Counted from the first letter of the stretch, positions 8,719-17,312 are shown. The stretch: DNA of 64,000 nt from Actinomycetota bacterium (GCA_016871395.1 VFYV01000001.1:62001-126000); one strand, 5' to 3'. The notes: generated from the sequence alone by a model not told the origin. A program made the numbers and translations.

Positions 8719-9146
8719 TCTCCCTGGACGATGTTCGCTCTGACAGTGTCCGTTACGGACCGTTGGCCTACGTCGCCACGGCGAGTCGCAGGGGTGAGCC
8801 CCACGTGGCACCGGTGGCGGTGGCCTGGTTCGGCGATTCGGTGTTGACCTTCGTGCGAACGGACAGCCGAAAGGTGGCCAATCTGCGCAGTAACCCGCGA
8901 GCATCGGTCCACTTCGCCGTCGGTCCGGCCACCAATTGGGACTCGTGCATCGTGTGGGGAAGCGTGTCCATCATCGAAGACGACGCCTCACGAGGGAGCC
9001 TGTGGGACAAGATGGGTTACGACCTTTCCCCGTTCGAACCCGGTGGGCCGACCGCGTCGACCCATGTCTTTCTTCGAATAGAGCCGGATCGGGCATTGAT
9101 CTTGAGAAATTACGGGATGGCCGGCCGCGAGCAGTGGCGCCGATGA
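8715..9146 (+). CDS. Pyridoxamine 5'-phosphate oxidase-fold protein, copy 2
   Basis: Second split-barrel protein, 143 residues from ATG 8715. That start overlaps the previous stop (ATGA); a GTG 12 bases earlier is less likely. LAYVATASRRGEPHVAPVAV (about residues 16-35) and SRKVANLRSNPRASVHF match the cofactor-binding region of the family. It probably forms a heterodimer with copy 1 or works on a related substrate. Its stop overlaps the SDR start (ATGA), so all three genes appear translationally coupled and may serve one pathway. Confidence 0.78.
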   Translation: MISLDDVRSDSVRYGPLAYVATASRRGEPHVAPVAVAWFGDSVLTFVRTDSRKVANLRSNPRASVHFAVGPATNWDSCIVWGSVSIIEDDASRGSLWDKMGYDLSPFEPGGPTASTHVFLRIEPDRALILRNYGMAGREQWRR

Positions 9147-9931
9147 AACGGCTGTCTCGTTTGAGTCGCTCGGTGGCCGGACGTCGTGTGGTGATCACCG
9201 GCGCCGGAAGCGGGATGGGTCGAGCCACAGCGCACCTTTTCGCCGATGAGGGTGCGACGGTGTGCATCCTCGACAGTAGCGAATCTGTTTTCATCACCCG
9301 GGACGAGATCGCCGCGGCGCACGGGGCGGGCGCCGTCGTCGCCGGGGTGGTGGACGTGACGGACACTCCACGTCTGCGTTCGGCCATCGAGAGCTTCGGA
9401 TCGATGACCGGTGTCGTGGATGTCCTGGTCAACAACGCCGGGATTTCACGACCGTCCCCGCTCGGTTTCGATGACGACTCGTTCGACGAAGCCTGGAATC
9501 GAACACTGGCGATCAACTTGAGCGCCTATGCGAGGGCAATTCGTTGGACGCTCCCTTTTCTGCGGGCGTCCGACGCCGGGCGTGTCGTCAACATCGCATC
9601 CACCGAGGCGATCGTGGCCACTGCGGGGATCTCGGCCTACTCGGCCTCCAAAGCCGGTGTCACCGGTCTGACCCGTAGTCTTGCGGTCGAACTGGGTCCG
9701 ACCGGTATCACGGTCAACTGCATCTGTCCCGGGCCGATCAACACCGGCATGACGGCGGGGATCCCCGACGAGTCGAAAGACAAGTACGCGCGTCGGCGGG
9801 TGGCACTGCGTCGTTACGCCGACCCGGAAGAGGTGGCGCACATGACCCTCAATCTGTGTCTTCCCGCGATGTCGTTCGTCACCGGGGCCAGCATCCCCGT
9901 CGACGGCGGCGTCACCGTCAGGCACACCTGA
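9143..9931 (+). CDS. Short-chain dehydrogenase/reductase
   Basis: NAD(P)-dependent oxidoreductase of 262 residues, classical SDR. The cofactor motif is ITGAGSGMGRATA (about residues 17-29), NNAG is near residue 95, and the catalytic Ser-Tyr-Lys set is visible as NIASTEA and YSASKAG. PGPINTGM and the C-terminal FVTGASIPVDGG follow the 3-oxoacyl-ACP reductase (FabG) pattern. The actual substrate is unknown. ATG 9143 overlaps the stop of the second PPOX gene. Confidence 0.88.
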   Translation: MKRLSRLSRSVAGRRVVITGAGSGMGRATAHLFADEGATVCILDSSESVFITRDEIAAAHGAGAVVAGVVDVTDTPRLRSAIESFGSMTGVVDVLVNNAGISRPSPLGFDDDSFDEAWNRTLAINLSAYARAIRWTLPFLRASDAGRVVNIASTEAIVATAGISAYSASKAGVTGLTRSLAVELGPTGITVNCICPGPINTGMTAGIPDESKDKYARRRVALRRYADPEEVAHMTLNLCLPAMSFVTGASIPVDGGVTVRHT

Positions 9932-9943
9932 GAGCGAGTCACC

Positions 9944-11041
9944 TCAGCGAGCCGGGTCGAGGAGGTGCTCGAAGCCGCTGGGGGCATGGGGACCGATCAC
10001 GAGTTGTTCGAGAATCCCGATGCCCTCGACACCATCGCAGGTAGCGCGACAGATGGCTTGAATGTGCAAGTGCCGCGGATCGCAGGGCGTATCGACGGGT
10101 AGCGCCCACCGTTCGCCGCCAACAGCCGACTCGCCTTTCCAGAAACCATGTCCCCATTCGGGGTGGCCGTAGCCCAGTCCGATCATCTGGAACTCGTACA
10201 ACGGTTGGAGGTCGATGTTTCTGGTGGTCGAGCCCTTGCCCGCCAGTTCGATCGAGAACGTCTGCGCCCACCGAGTTCCTGGTCGCCACGCGACCGAGTA
10301 GGAGACCTTCGGGTACTCGACAGCGGGCGTCATGCCGTCGGTCAGGTGGAATCCGGTCTGGTGCCAACGTCCGCCGTCGGCGTATTCGTTCACGTCGAAG
10401 TGAGTGGCGAAGTCGGGGAAATTCAGCGGTGCCCACAACCAGTAGAATTGACGCTCGCCGACGGGTGCACCCGTGTCGCAGGGCGGTCCGACAGGTCGGG
10501 TACCCCACGAACGGTCGCGTGATCCGGGGGTGGTGTCCGTGTGCAGATCGCGCCGAACTCCGTCCACCTCGATCCAGCCACTCCAATGCCCGAACTGCGT
10601 CAGACGCGTGTAATCGAAGACACTTCGTTGACCGGCTTTGACGAGGAAATGCGGCTCCTGAATCGGTGCACTGCGGGCCACGAATTCCAACTCCGCCCGC
10701 AGGCCGTTTTCGGCGGACTCCACTGTCAACCGATGCCTCTTCAACGGCTCCAGGATCTCGAGCCGTATGGGTCCGACCGAGTTCGCGTCGGCTCGATCCA
10801 GGGGGGCGCGAGCGGATGCGTGTACCGAAATCTGTTCCGCCGCGTTCACGACGACGGAGAACGATGCATCGACCACGTGGCGGTTGGGATACAAACCCAT
10901 CGCCACACCGAAGTACAGCGAGGCGTCGGCGGTGTAGCCGTTGAAGAAGTACCGGTCGTAGTGATTTATGTCGTTGGACGCGGTCTCGTTGATCGGTACG
11001 GTTCCCGAGTGGATCGGATAGTCGTCGAAAGAAGACAGCAT
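9944..11041 (-). CDS. Uncharacterised lipocalin-like (AttH/CrtC-type) protein
   Basis: Protein of 365 residues with no transmembrane segment or signal peptide that I can see. Regularly spaced aromatic and Gly residues and blocks such as RYFFNGYTADASLYFGVAMG (about residues 29-48), QFGHWSGWIEVDG and GSRDRSWGTRPVG resemble actinobacterial proteins of the hydroxyneurosporene-synthase/AttH type, a double lipocalin fold. The function is unknown; a hydrophobic ligand is only a guess from the fold. I chose the ATG at 11041 because TACGGT plus 6 bases precedes it; a TTG at 11077 would add 12 residues. Confidence 0.6.
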   Translation of the reverse strand: MLSSFDDYPIHSGTVPINETASNDINHYDRYFFNGYTADASLYFGVAMGLYPNRHVVDASFSVVVNAAEQISVHASARAPLDRADANSVGPIRLEILEPLKRHRLTVESAENGLRAELEFVARSAPIQEPHFLVKAGQRSVFDYTRLTQFGHWSGWIEVDGVRRDLHTDTTPGSRDRSWGTRPVGPPCDTGAPVGERQFYWLWAPLNFPDFATHFDVNEYADGGRWHQTGFHLTDGMTPAVEYPKVSYSVAWRPGTRWAQTFSIELAGKGSTTRNIDLQPLYEFQMIGLGYGHPEWGHGFWKGESAVGGERWALPVDTPCDPRHLHIQAICRATCDGVEGIGILEQLVIGPHAPSGFEHLLDPAR

Positions 11042-11053
11042 GGTGTGACCGTA
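11039..11053 (-). promoter_or_regulatory. Leaderless promoter: TACGGT, 6 bases, ATG
   Basis: On the minus strand TACGGT (11048-11053) and 6 bases precede the ATG at 11041. The promoter faces away from the ctaA promoter 35 bases to its right, so the two share one short regulatory region. Confidence 0.6.
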
Positions 11054-11087
11054 GTCCGCCGAAGTCGGTCGCCCCAAAGGTGTCGCC

Positions 11088-11102
11088 TAGCCTGAGGTCA
11101 TG
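11088..11102 (+). promoter_or_regulatory. Leaderless promoter for ctaA: TAGCCT, 6 bases, ATG
   Basis: TAGCCT at 11088-11093, 6 bases, then the ATG at 11100. Confidence 0.6.
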
Positions 11103-12002
11103 GTTCGGCCTTTGTCCCCGTCTCGCTACGCCTGGATCACGCGCGCGGCTCTGACGTCCTTGGTCATCATCGTCATAACCGGAGCCGCCGTTCGGCTGAC
11201 GGGAAGTGGTCTCGGTTGCTCGGACTGGCCCCGCTGCAGCGAGGAGCGACTCATCGACGTGTCCTCGTTCCACGGGGCGGTCGAACAACTCAACCGTTTG
11301 TTCACCGGGATCGTCGCGGTCCTGGTGGTGTCGGCGGTTCTAGCCGCACGATTCCTCCGCGATCGACGTCGCGACCTCGAACGGTTGGCCGGGCTTCTCG
11401 TCGTCGGCGTGATCGGTCAGGTCCTGCTCGGTGGCATCGTCGTTCTGACCGATCTCAACCCGGTGGCCAATCAGGGACACTTCTTGCTGTCGATGTTCTT
11501 GGTCGGAGCCGGCTTGATTCTCGTGAAGCGGGCCGGGGGTGACGTCGTTCGTCTCGCCCTCCCGACCAGTGAAACCCGTTTGGTGCGTCTCGTCGCCGTT
11601 CTGGCGTCGTTCGCGATCGTCACGGGAACCGTGGTCACCGGCGCGGGACCACATGCGGGCGACGAGAAGGCCCCGCGGTTGGACGTTGCCATCACGGCTG
11701 CGGCGCGTTTGCACGGCATCAGTGTGATCGCCACCCTGCTGGCCATCGTGTTGCTGCTGATCAGGATTCGCCGCCGATCCTTCGGGCCGTTGCACACCGC
11801 GATCGAGGTCGTTCTGGTACTGGGCGTGTTGCAGGCCACCGTGGGCTATGTCCAGTACTTCAACGACATACCCGCTGCCTTGGTGGCGATTCACATCGCG
11901 CTCGCCACCGCTTTTTTCATGGCAGTGATCAACCTTTGGTATTCGGTCGGCCCGCTCCCACGTCAGGCGGACGTTGCCAGGCGGGTGATCGTCTCGCGGT
12001 AG
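11100..12002 (+). CDS. ctaA: Heme A synthase (COX15/CtaA family)
   Basis: Integral membrane enzyme of 300 residues that converts heme O to heme A for aa3-type cytochrome oxidase. About eight membrane helices are visible. The family signature GAAVRLTGSGLGCSDWPRC (about residues 28-46) is intact and FHGAVEQLNRL supplies the first His/Glu set; further candidate heme-ligand His lie in NQGHFLL, ARLHG and IHIALA. The 3' end overlaps the convergent nitronate monooxygenase gene by 40 bases. No other cytochrome oxidase gene is in the window. Confidence 0.9.
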   Translation: MVRPLSPSRYAWITRAALTSLVIIVITGAAVRLTGSGLGCSDWPRCSEERLIDVSSFHGAVEQLNRLFTGIVAVLVVSAVLAARFLRDRRRDLERLAGLLVVGVIGQVLLGGIVVLTDLNPVANQGHFLLSMFLVGAGLILVKRAGGDVVRLALPTSETRLVRLVAVLASFAIVTGTVVTGAGPHAGDEKAPRLDVAITAAARLHGISVIATLLAIVLLLIRIRRRSFGPLHTAIEVVLVLGVLQATVGYVQYFNDIPAALVAIHIALATAFFMAVINLWYSVGPLPRQADVARRVIVSR

Positions 12003-12904
12003 ACGCGGACGGTTTCCTCGATGATGTCGGCCACGGGACGGACGGCATCGATACGGCCCATGACCTGTCCGGTCAAGGCAATCGACGCCTCCATGTCACC
12101 ACCGAAGTACAACTCCTGCACCCGGCTCATTTCCGACAATGACACACTCTCCAACCTTTCGAGTTGGCTCGTGCGCTCGGTCCGTAACGCGCGCAGACCG
12201 GGACGGGAGAGGCGATTCAGGAAAACGGTGTCGGTTTCCGCGCCAGCAACGATCCGGTTCTTCCAGTTGGCGTGCACCGGAGACTCGGCGGCCGAGACCA
12301 TGCGCGTGCCCATTTGAACTCCCTCGGCTCCGAGAGCGAAGGCGGCGGCCATGGTGACACCGTCACAGATTCCCCCGGCGGCGATGACCGGTACGTCGAC
12401 TTTCGAACACACCAGAGGTAACAACACCATGGTCGAGACGTCGCGGGGATTTTTGAATCCACCGCCCTCACCACCTTCCACGACCAATCCGTCGACACCG
12501 GCATCCACGGCTTTGAGGGCCGCCGACAACGTCGGCACGACGTGAAAGACCGTCAAGCCCGCGGCCTTGAGGGTGGCCGTGTACTGACGCGGATCTCCGG
12601 CCGACGTCGTGACGAAACGAATTCCCTGGTCGACTACGAAATCGACGATGGATGGGTCGCGCACGAACATCTGCGCCACGTTCACCCCGAACGGCTTGTC
12701 GGTGAGTTCGCGCATGCGAACGATTTCCCGGCGCACCGCATCCAATTCTCCGGAGGAGGTTTCGATGATGCCAAGTGCCCCGGCTCGACTCACCGCTGAA
12801 GCGAGTTGCGAGCGAGCGATCCAGCCCATGGGCGCCTGCACGATGGGGTAGTCGACACCGAGGAGTTCCGTCACTCGGTTTCGAATGGGTCGCGGGACGG
12901 TCAT
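11963..12904 (-). CDS. Nitronate monooxygenase / 2-nitropropane dioxygenase family
   Basis: FMN-dependent TIM-barrel protein of 313 residues. It shows the start motif YPIVQAPMGWIA (about residues 19-30), GVNVAQMF (about 73-80), VEGGEGGGF near 140, VIAAGGICDG and GAEGVQMGTRM (phosphate and FMN binding). The family oxidises alkyl nitronates; many actinobacterial members act instead as enoyl reductases or have unknown substrates. The start is fixed by TACGGT plus 6 bases before the ATG. Its last 40 bases overlap the end of ctaA on the other strand. Confidence 0.88.
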   Translation of the reverse strand: MTVPRPIRNRVTELLGVDYPIVQAPMGWIARSQLASAVSRAGALGIIETSSGELDAVRREIVRMRELTDKPFGVNVAQMFVRDPSIVDFVVDQGIRFVTTSAGDPRQYTATLKAAGLTVFHVVPTLSAALKAVDAGVDGLVVEGGEGGGFKNPRDVSTMVLLPLVCSKVDVPVIAAGGICDGVTMAAAFALGAEGVQMGTRMVSAAESPVHANWKNRIVAGAETDTVFLNRLSRPGLRALRTERTSQLERLESVSLSEMSRVQELYFGGDMEASIALTGQVMGRIDAVRPVADIIEETVRVYRETITRLATSA

Positions 12905-12916
12905 AGTTCGACCGTA
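12902..12916 (-). promoter_or_regulatory. Leaderless promoter: TACGGT, 6 bases, ATG
   Basis: On the minus strand TACGGT (12911-12916) and 6 bases lead to the ATG at 12904 of the nitronate monooxygenase gene. Confidence 0.6.
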
Positions 12917-13128
12917 GATCGTGTCGCCGGCGGGCCCGTCATCGGTGACACCGCGACGATGAGGGCCACCCGGTACGACAAGTCACGGCGCGTCCGTCCT
13001 CCTGGGATCGTGGGCGGCCTTCCTCGTCAGTCGACGCGCGGCGGGGTGCGGCCAATCTCGGGTCGGCACGGTCGGTGAGGCCCATGGAGGTGCGGCCCGA
13101 GAGGCGCGATGGCCGTGACGGGTTTCCG

Positions 13129-13151
13129 AGTGACCTCGTAACAGGGTCACT
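13129..13151. promoter_or_regulatory. Inverted repeat upstream of livH (possible operator)
   Basis: AGTGACC, a 9-base spacer, then GGTCACT: a perfect 7-base inverted repeat about 77 bases before the candidate livH -10. The size and symmetry suit a dimeric regulator binding upstream of the liv operon, but no regulator gene is adjacent. Confidence 0.3.
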
Positions 13152-13227
13152 GCTGCCCGCACCGCCACGATCGACCGGCAGGGAGCTCGTGGATTCTCGG
13201 AACTGTCGTCGCTCGTTGGTCAACGAC

Positions 13228-13233
13228 TAGATT
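13228..13233 (+). promoter_or_regulatory. Candidate -10 element for liv operon
   Basis: TAGATT lies 51 bases before the livH GTG, giving a leader of about 45 bases with a ggggga Shine-Dalgarno-like run. The -35 region is weak. Confidence 0.35.
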
Positions 13234-13284
13234 CGGCTCCGTGCCGGGGCGGTATCCCGGTGAGCGAGGCGGGGGAGCAGACTG

Positions 13285-14649
13285 GTGCCATCGGAGAGAC
13301 GCAGAGCCCGCCGAGTGTTGTCTCTGGTGTTCTTGTCGGCGTTCGGTCTGGTCTTCGCGTTCATGTCCAGTCCCGCTCACGGGGCGGACTTCGCCCTTCG
13401 GATCCAGGTGAAAGAGCAGTTCCGAGACGCCAACGGCAAAGCCGACAATCAGCCGGTGGCCGGGGTATCGATCTCGGTCACCGATGCCACCGGAGTCGAG
13501 ATCGGGGCCGCAGAAACCGACGAGACCGGCGTGGTCGTCATTCCCGTCCCCGAAAAAGCCGACTACACCATCACGCTGGACGAGTCGACCCTACCCGAGG
13601 GCGCAGCTCTCGATCCGGGGTCTCCCGCGGTCCAAACGGTCACCGAAGACAGCTTCGTCACCGACACCAGGATCGTCGTTTTCTTCACCGGTCAGTCCCA
13701 GAGCGAGTCGCAAACCTTCTTCGAACGGTTGTCACAACGAATCCTCGACGGGGTACGCCTCGGACTCGTCTTGGCGATGTGTGCAGTCGGATTGTCACTG
13801 ATTTTCGGTACGACCGGCCTTACGAACTTCGCTCATGGCGAGGTGGTCACCTTCGGAGGCTTGGTCGTCTTCGTGTTCAACATGGCGGGACTCAGTTTCC
13901 TCGGGTTTCTGAGCTTCCTACCGGGAGTCTCCGAGCAAGGTACGTTTCATATTCTATGGGCCGCACCCATCGGCGTGGCCTTCGGCGGACTTTTCGGTTG
14001 GGCGCTTAACGCCGCGATTTTCTCGAGATTGCGTCGTCGAGGCGTCGGCCTCGTTACTCAAATGGTGTTGACGGTCGGTCTCTCGATCCTGTTGCGAAAC
14101 TTCTTCCTGTCGCGTTTCGGTGGTCGCACGCGCCCGTATCGAGAGTTCACGCTGCAGCGCTCATGGGAAATCGGACCGGCCAGTATCACCCCGCGTGATG
14201 CAGTGGTGTCACTCCTCTCCCTCGTGATTCTGGTGTCGGTGGCCGTCGTGTTGCGCTACACGCGGTTGGGAAAGGCCACCCGCGCAGTGTCCGACAACCC
14301 CGATCTGGCTTCGGCCACCGGTATCGACTCTGAGCGCGTGATCAGGCTGGTATGGATCATCGGCGGTGCGCTCGCCGCGATCGGAGGGGTCTTCCGAGGA
14401 TTGGACGAGCAGGTCAGTTTCGACATGGGAGGTCGCTTGCTCTTCTTGATGTTCGCGGGTATCACGCTCGGCGGACTGGGCTCGGCTTTCGGTGCTCTCA
14501 CGGGTGGATTCGTGGTGGGCATCATGGTGGAGGTTGCTAGTTTGGCGGTGCCGACCGAATTGAAGGCCACCCCGGCGCTGTTGGTCTTGATCCTCGTTCT
14601 TCTCTTCCGACCGCAAGGAATCCTCGGCAAGGCGCAAAGGGTGGGCTAG
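13285..14649 (+). CDS. livH: LivH-type ABC permease with extra exported N-terminal beta domain
   Basis: Permease subunit of a branched-chain-amino-acid-type ABC importer, 454 residues against about 300 for LivH. Residues 1-33 look like a signal peptide (RRR, hydrophobic core, SSPAHG-AD). Residues about 35-135 form an all-beta segment with GVSISVTDATG and AAETDETGVVVIPVP, resembling carboxypeptidase-regulatory or SpaA-like folds. From about 150 the normal permease begins (ILDGVRLGLVLAMCAVGLSL, then TNFAHGE) and ends with LFRPQGILG. The added domain should sit outside the membrane, perhaps contacting the binding protein. It abuts livM directly (stop then ATG). Confidence 0.85.
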   Translation: MPSERRRARRVLSLVFLSAFGLVFAFMSSPAHGADFALRIQVKEQFRDANGKADNQPVAGVSISVTDATGVEIGAAETDETGVVVIPVPEKADYTITLDESTLPEGAALDPGSPAVQTVTEDSFVTDTRIVVFFTGQSQSESQTFFERLSQRILDGVRLGLVLAMCAVGLSLIFGTTGLTNFAHGEVVTFGGLVVFVFNMAGLSFLGFLSFLPGVSEQGTFHILWAAPIGVAFGGLFGWALNAAIFSRLRRRGVGLVTQMVLTVGLSILLRNFFLSRFGGRTRPYREFTLQRSWEIGPASITPRDAVVSLLSLVILVSVAVVLRYTRLGKATRAVSDNPDLASATGIDSERVIRLVWIIGGALAAIGGVFRGLDEQVSFDMGGRLLFLMFAGITLGGLGSAFGALTGGFVVGIMVEVASLAVPTELKATPALLVLILVLLFRPQGILGKAQRVG

Positions 14650-15660
14650 ATGGATTGGACACTCATCATCGAGAACAGCCTGAAGGGACTGGTCGGAATC
14701 AACGCGGTGTATTTCGCCGTGGCCGCCATCGGTATGAACGTTCAGTACGGCTACACCGGGCTTTTGAATTTCGGTCAGGCCGGTTTCATGGCCTGCGGGG
14801 CGTACGGATTGGGGATGACGGCGCACTACTTCCACATTCCGATGTGGTGGGGCATACCACTGGGGGTTTTGTTCTCCGTTCTTCTCGGTCTCCTGATGGG
14901 AATTCCCACTCTTCGGTTACGGGCCGACTATCTCGCGATCGTCACCATCGCCGCGGCCGAGATCATCCGCTTGGTCGTCCGCTCCGTGAGATTCAAGGCG
15001 TATTTCGGCGGTAGTGATGGGATCAACAATTTCTCGGAGACTTTTCGAAAGGTCGGGACCGATCTCGGAATCCGACAGTCTGCCGAATACGGCTTTTGGC
15101 CCTTCAGGTTCACCGGACGGGAACTCTGGACCCTCACGATCGGCTGGTGTGTCGTGGCCCTGTTCGGCTTCATCGTGTACCAACTCATGAAGAGCCCCTG
15201 GGGTCGCGTGTTGAAAGCCATCCGCGAGGACGAGGATGCCGTACGCAGCCTCGGAAAGAACGTGTATTCCTACAAGATGCAGTCCCTGATCCTTGGCGGC
15301 GTGATCGGCACTTTCTCTGGGATGATCTTCGCCCTCGACCGTGGCAGTGTTCAGCCCGACAATTACAGCCGTGACGTGACGTTCTACATCTTGACCGCCC
15401 TCGTTCTTGGTGGTGTGGCCAAGGTGTCGGGTTCGATCATCGGCCCCATGCTGTTCTGGGGACTCTTCACCTTCGTCGACAACTTCATGCGACAAATCGC
15501 CGAGAATCCGATCAGGATCGGAAACTTCATGATTTTGCAATCCACTCAGATCGGGCAGTTGAACTACATGTTGATCGGCCTCGCCCTGATCCTGCTGATG
15601 GTCTTCCGACCCCAGGGTTTGGTGGGCAATCGCAAGGAGATGGCCTTCGATGGGCGCTGA
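14650..15660 (+). CDS. livM: LivM-type ABC permease
   Basis: Second permease subunit, 336 residues, with about nine membrane helices. GYTGLLNFGQAGFMACGAYG (about residues 35-54) and LRLRADYLAIVTIAAAEII (about 90-108) are family signatures, and RVLKAIREDEDAVRSLGKNV is the cytoplasmic coupling loop that contacts the ATPases. It ends with FRPQGLVG like other LivM proteins. Its start immediately follows the livH stop, and livG starts inside its last 11 bases. Confidence 0.92.
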   Translation: MDWTLIIENSLKGLVGINAVYFAVAAIGMNVQYGYTGLLNFGQAGFMACGAYGLGMTAHYFHIPMWWGIPLGVLFSVLLGLLMGIPTLRLRADYLAIVTIAAAEIIRLVVRSVRFKAYFGGSDGINNFSETFRKVGTDLGIRQSAEYGFWPFRFTGRELWTLTIGWCVVALFGFIVYQLMKSPWGRVLKAIREDEDAVRSLGKNVYSYKMQSLILGGVIGTFSGMIFALDRGSVQPDNYSRDVTFYILTALVLGGVAKVSGSIIGPMLFWGLFTFVDNFMRQIAENPIRIGNFMILQSTQIGQLNYMLIGLALILLMVFRPQGLVGNRKEMAFDGR

Positions 15661-16525
15661 GCGTGTCTGCAGCGAGAGCGCCAAACGAGCGCGGGCCGCT
15701 CTCGAGACGTGTGATCGCGTGCCGGGGTCGACGAAGCCGGATCCGATCCTCGTTGCCGAAGCCGTGCGACGAGAATTCGGCGGACTCGTGGCGGTGGACG
15801 TGGCACATCTCGAAGTTCAGCGAGGCTCGATCACGGCGCTGATCGGTCCCAACGGAGCCGGCAAGACGACCCTTTTCAACCTCGTAACCTCGTTCGACAC
15901 TCCGAACACCGGAACCTGGGTCTTCGATGGGCGTTCGATGGAAAAGGTGCCATCCCACCGCACGGCCGCAATGGGAATGGTGCGAACCTTTCAGTTGACC
16001 AAGAGCCTCACCAAGTTGTCGGTCATCGAAAACATGCGCCTCGGCGCGACCGGACAAGTGGGTGAGAAGTGGTGGAACGGTTTGTTCGGCGCGCGCTGGC
16101 GCTCACAGGAGGCCGACATCACCGAACGAGCCGAGGCGCTTCTCGCGCGCTTCAATCTGTCCCACATGCGTGATGAGTACGCGGGTGCGCTTTCGGGCGG
16201 ACAACGCAAACTACTGGAGATGGCCCGCGCACTCATGATCGAACCGACGTTGGTCATGCTGGATGAGCCCATGGCCGGCGTGAATCCGGCCCTCAAGCAA
16301 AACCTGAATGACCACATTCGCGATCTCCGCGACCAGGGTATGACCGTGTTGTTCGTCGAGCACGACATGGACATGGTCCACGACATCAGCGACTGGGTGA
16401 TCGTGATGGCCGAAGGGCGAATCATCGCCGAGGGCACGCCTGACGACATCTCGCGCAATCCGGCCGTGATCGACGCCTACCTCGGGGCCCATCAGGGGCG
16501 ATCCTTGCTGGAGGAGGAAGCATGA
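15650..16525 (+). CDS. livG: LivG-type ABC ATPase
   Basis: ATP-binding subunit, 291 residues. Walker A is GPNGAGKTT (about residues 65-73), the Q-loop lies in VRTFQLTK, the signature is ALSGGQRK (about 181-188), Walker B is LVMLDEP and the switch His is in VEHDMDM. A polar N-terminal extension of about 35 residues precedes the usual LivG start; a later start is possible, but the ATG at 15650 overlaps the livM end and is plausible. It overlaps livF by 4 bases (ATGA). Confidence 0.92.
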   Translation: MGAERVCSESAKRARAALETCDRVPGSTKPDPILVAEAVRREFGGLVAVDVAHLEVQRGSITALIGPNGAGKTTLFNLVTSFDTPNTGTWVFDGRSMEKVPSHRTAAMGMVRTFQLTKSLTKLSVIENMRLGATGQVGEKWWNGLFGARWRSQEADITERAEALLARFNLSHMRDEYAGALSGGQRKLLEMARALMIEPTLVMLDEPMAGVNPALKQNLNDHIRDLRDQGMTVLFVEHDMDMVHDISDWVIVMAEGRIIAEGTPDDISRNPAVIDAYLGAHQGRSLLEEEA

Positions 16526-17256
16526 GCGATGTCGTTCTCGATGCTCGCGAACTCGTCGCTGGCTACGTCCCCGAGGTGAACATCCTGAACGGGTGCGACC
16601 TCGAGGTTCGAGTGGGGGAGTTCGTGGGCATCATCGGCCCGAACGGTGCCGGAAAATCCACCCTCTTGAAGGCCGTTCTCGGCCTGTGCAAAATCCGATC
16701 GGGTTCGGTCAGTCTCAACGGAGAGGACATCACCGGACGTCGAGCCCACGACTTGGTGCCGCAGGGTGTCGGATACGTGCCGCAATCCAAGAACGTCTTC
16801 CCCAGCCTCACGGTTCGCGAGAACCTGGAGATGGGCTGCTTCTTGAAGCCGTCGCTGTTCAAGGACCGTTTCGAATTCGTGTCGTCGATATTCCCGAAGC
16901 TCGCCGACCGAGTCGGTCAGCGTGCGTCGGCACTTTCGGGGGGCGAGCGCCAAATGGTGGCGATGGGCCGAGCACTCATGCTCGAACCCAAGATCTTGCT
17001 GCTCGACGAACCTTCGGCCGGATTGTCGCCGGTTCTTCAAGACGAGGTCTTCCTGCAGTGTCGAGCGATCAACAAGAGCGGGGTCGCGATTCTCATGGTC
17101 GAGCAGAATGCTCGACGGTGCCTGCAGGTGGTGAATCGCGGGTACGTGCTGGATCAGGGTCGCAATGCTTACACCGGAACCGGACGCGAACTACTCGGCG
17201 ATCCCAACGTGATCGAGTTGTACCTCGGAACGCTGGTCAAGGCGACCGGCGGCTGA
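16522..17256 (+). CDS. livF: LivF-type ABC ATPase
   Basis: Second ATP-binding subunit, 244 residues. Walker A GPNGAGKST lies near residues 38-46, the signature ALSGGERQ near 134-141, Walker B ILLLDEP, and VEQNARRCL carries the Gln-Asn version of the H-loop region typical of LivF. It is the last gene of the liv operon and is followed by a strong hairpin shared with the convergent binding-protein gene. Confidence 0.93.
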   Translation: MSDVVLDARELVAGYVPEVNILNGCDLEVRVGEFVGIIGPNGAGKSTLLKAVLGLCKIRSGSVSLNGEDITGRRAHDLVPQGVGYVPQSKNVFPSLTVRENLEMGCFLKPSLFKDRFEFVSSIFPKLADRVGQRASALSGGERQMVAMGRALMLEPKILLLDEPSAGLSPVLQDEVFLQCRAINKSGVAILMVEQNARRCLQVVNRGYVLDQGRNAYTGTGRELLGDPNVIELYLGTLVKATGG

Positions 17257-17312
17257 GACGCCGCAGGTCGTCTCTGAGGGTCGGGTCGGGGCTCGTCGCG
17301 GACCAAGGGAAA

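Larger units (their letters stand above)
12905..13284. other. 380-base intergenic region between divergent genes
   Basis: The largest gap in the window. It holds the leaderless promoter of the nitronate monooxygenase gene at its left end, a 7-base inverted repeat at 13129-13151 and a candidate livH -10 (TAGATT, 13228-13233). I found no tRNA-like fold, no terminator and no convincing small coding frame in it. Confidence 0.6.

Noticed and set aside
12905-13284. tRNA or small RNA gene in the largest gap
   Set aside because: I found no cloverleaf arms, no T-loop type sequence and no terminator; short frames there have skewed Arg/Ser/Pro composition typical of non-coding high-GC DNA.
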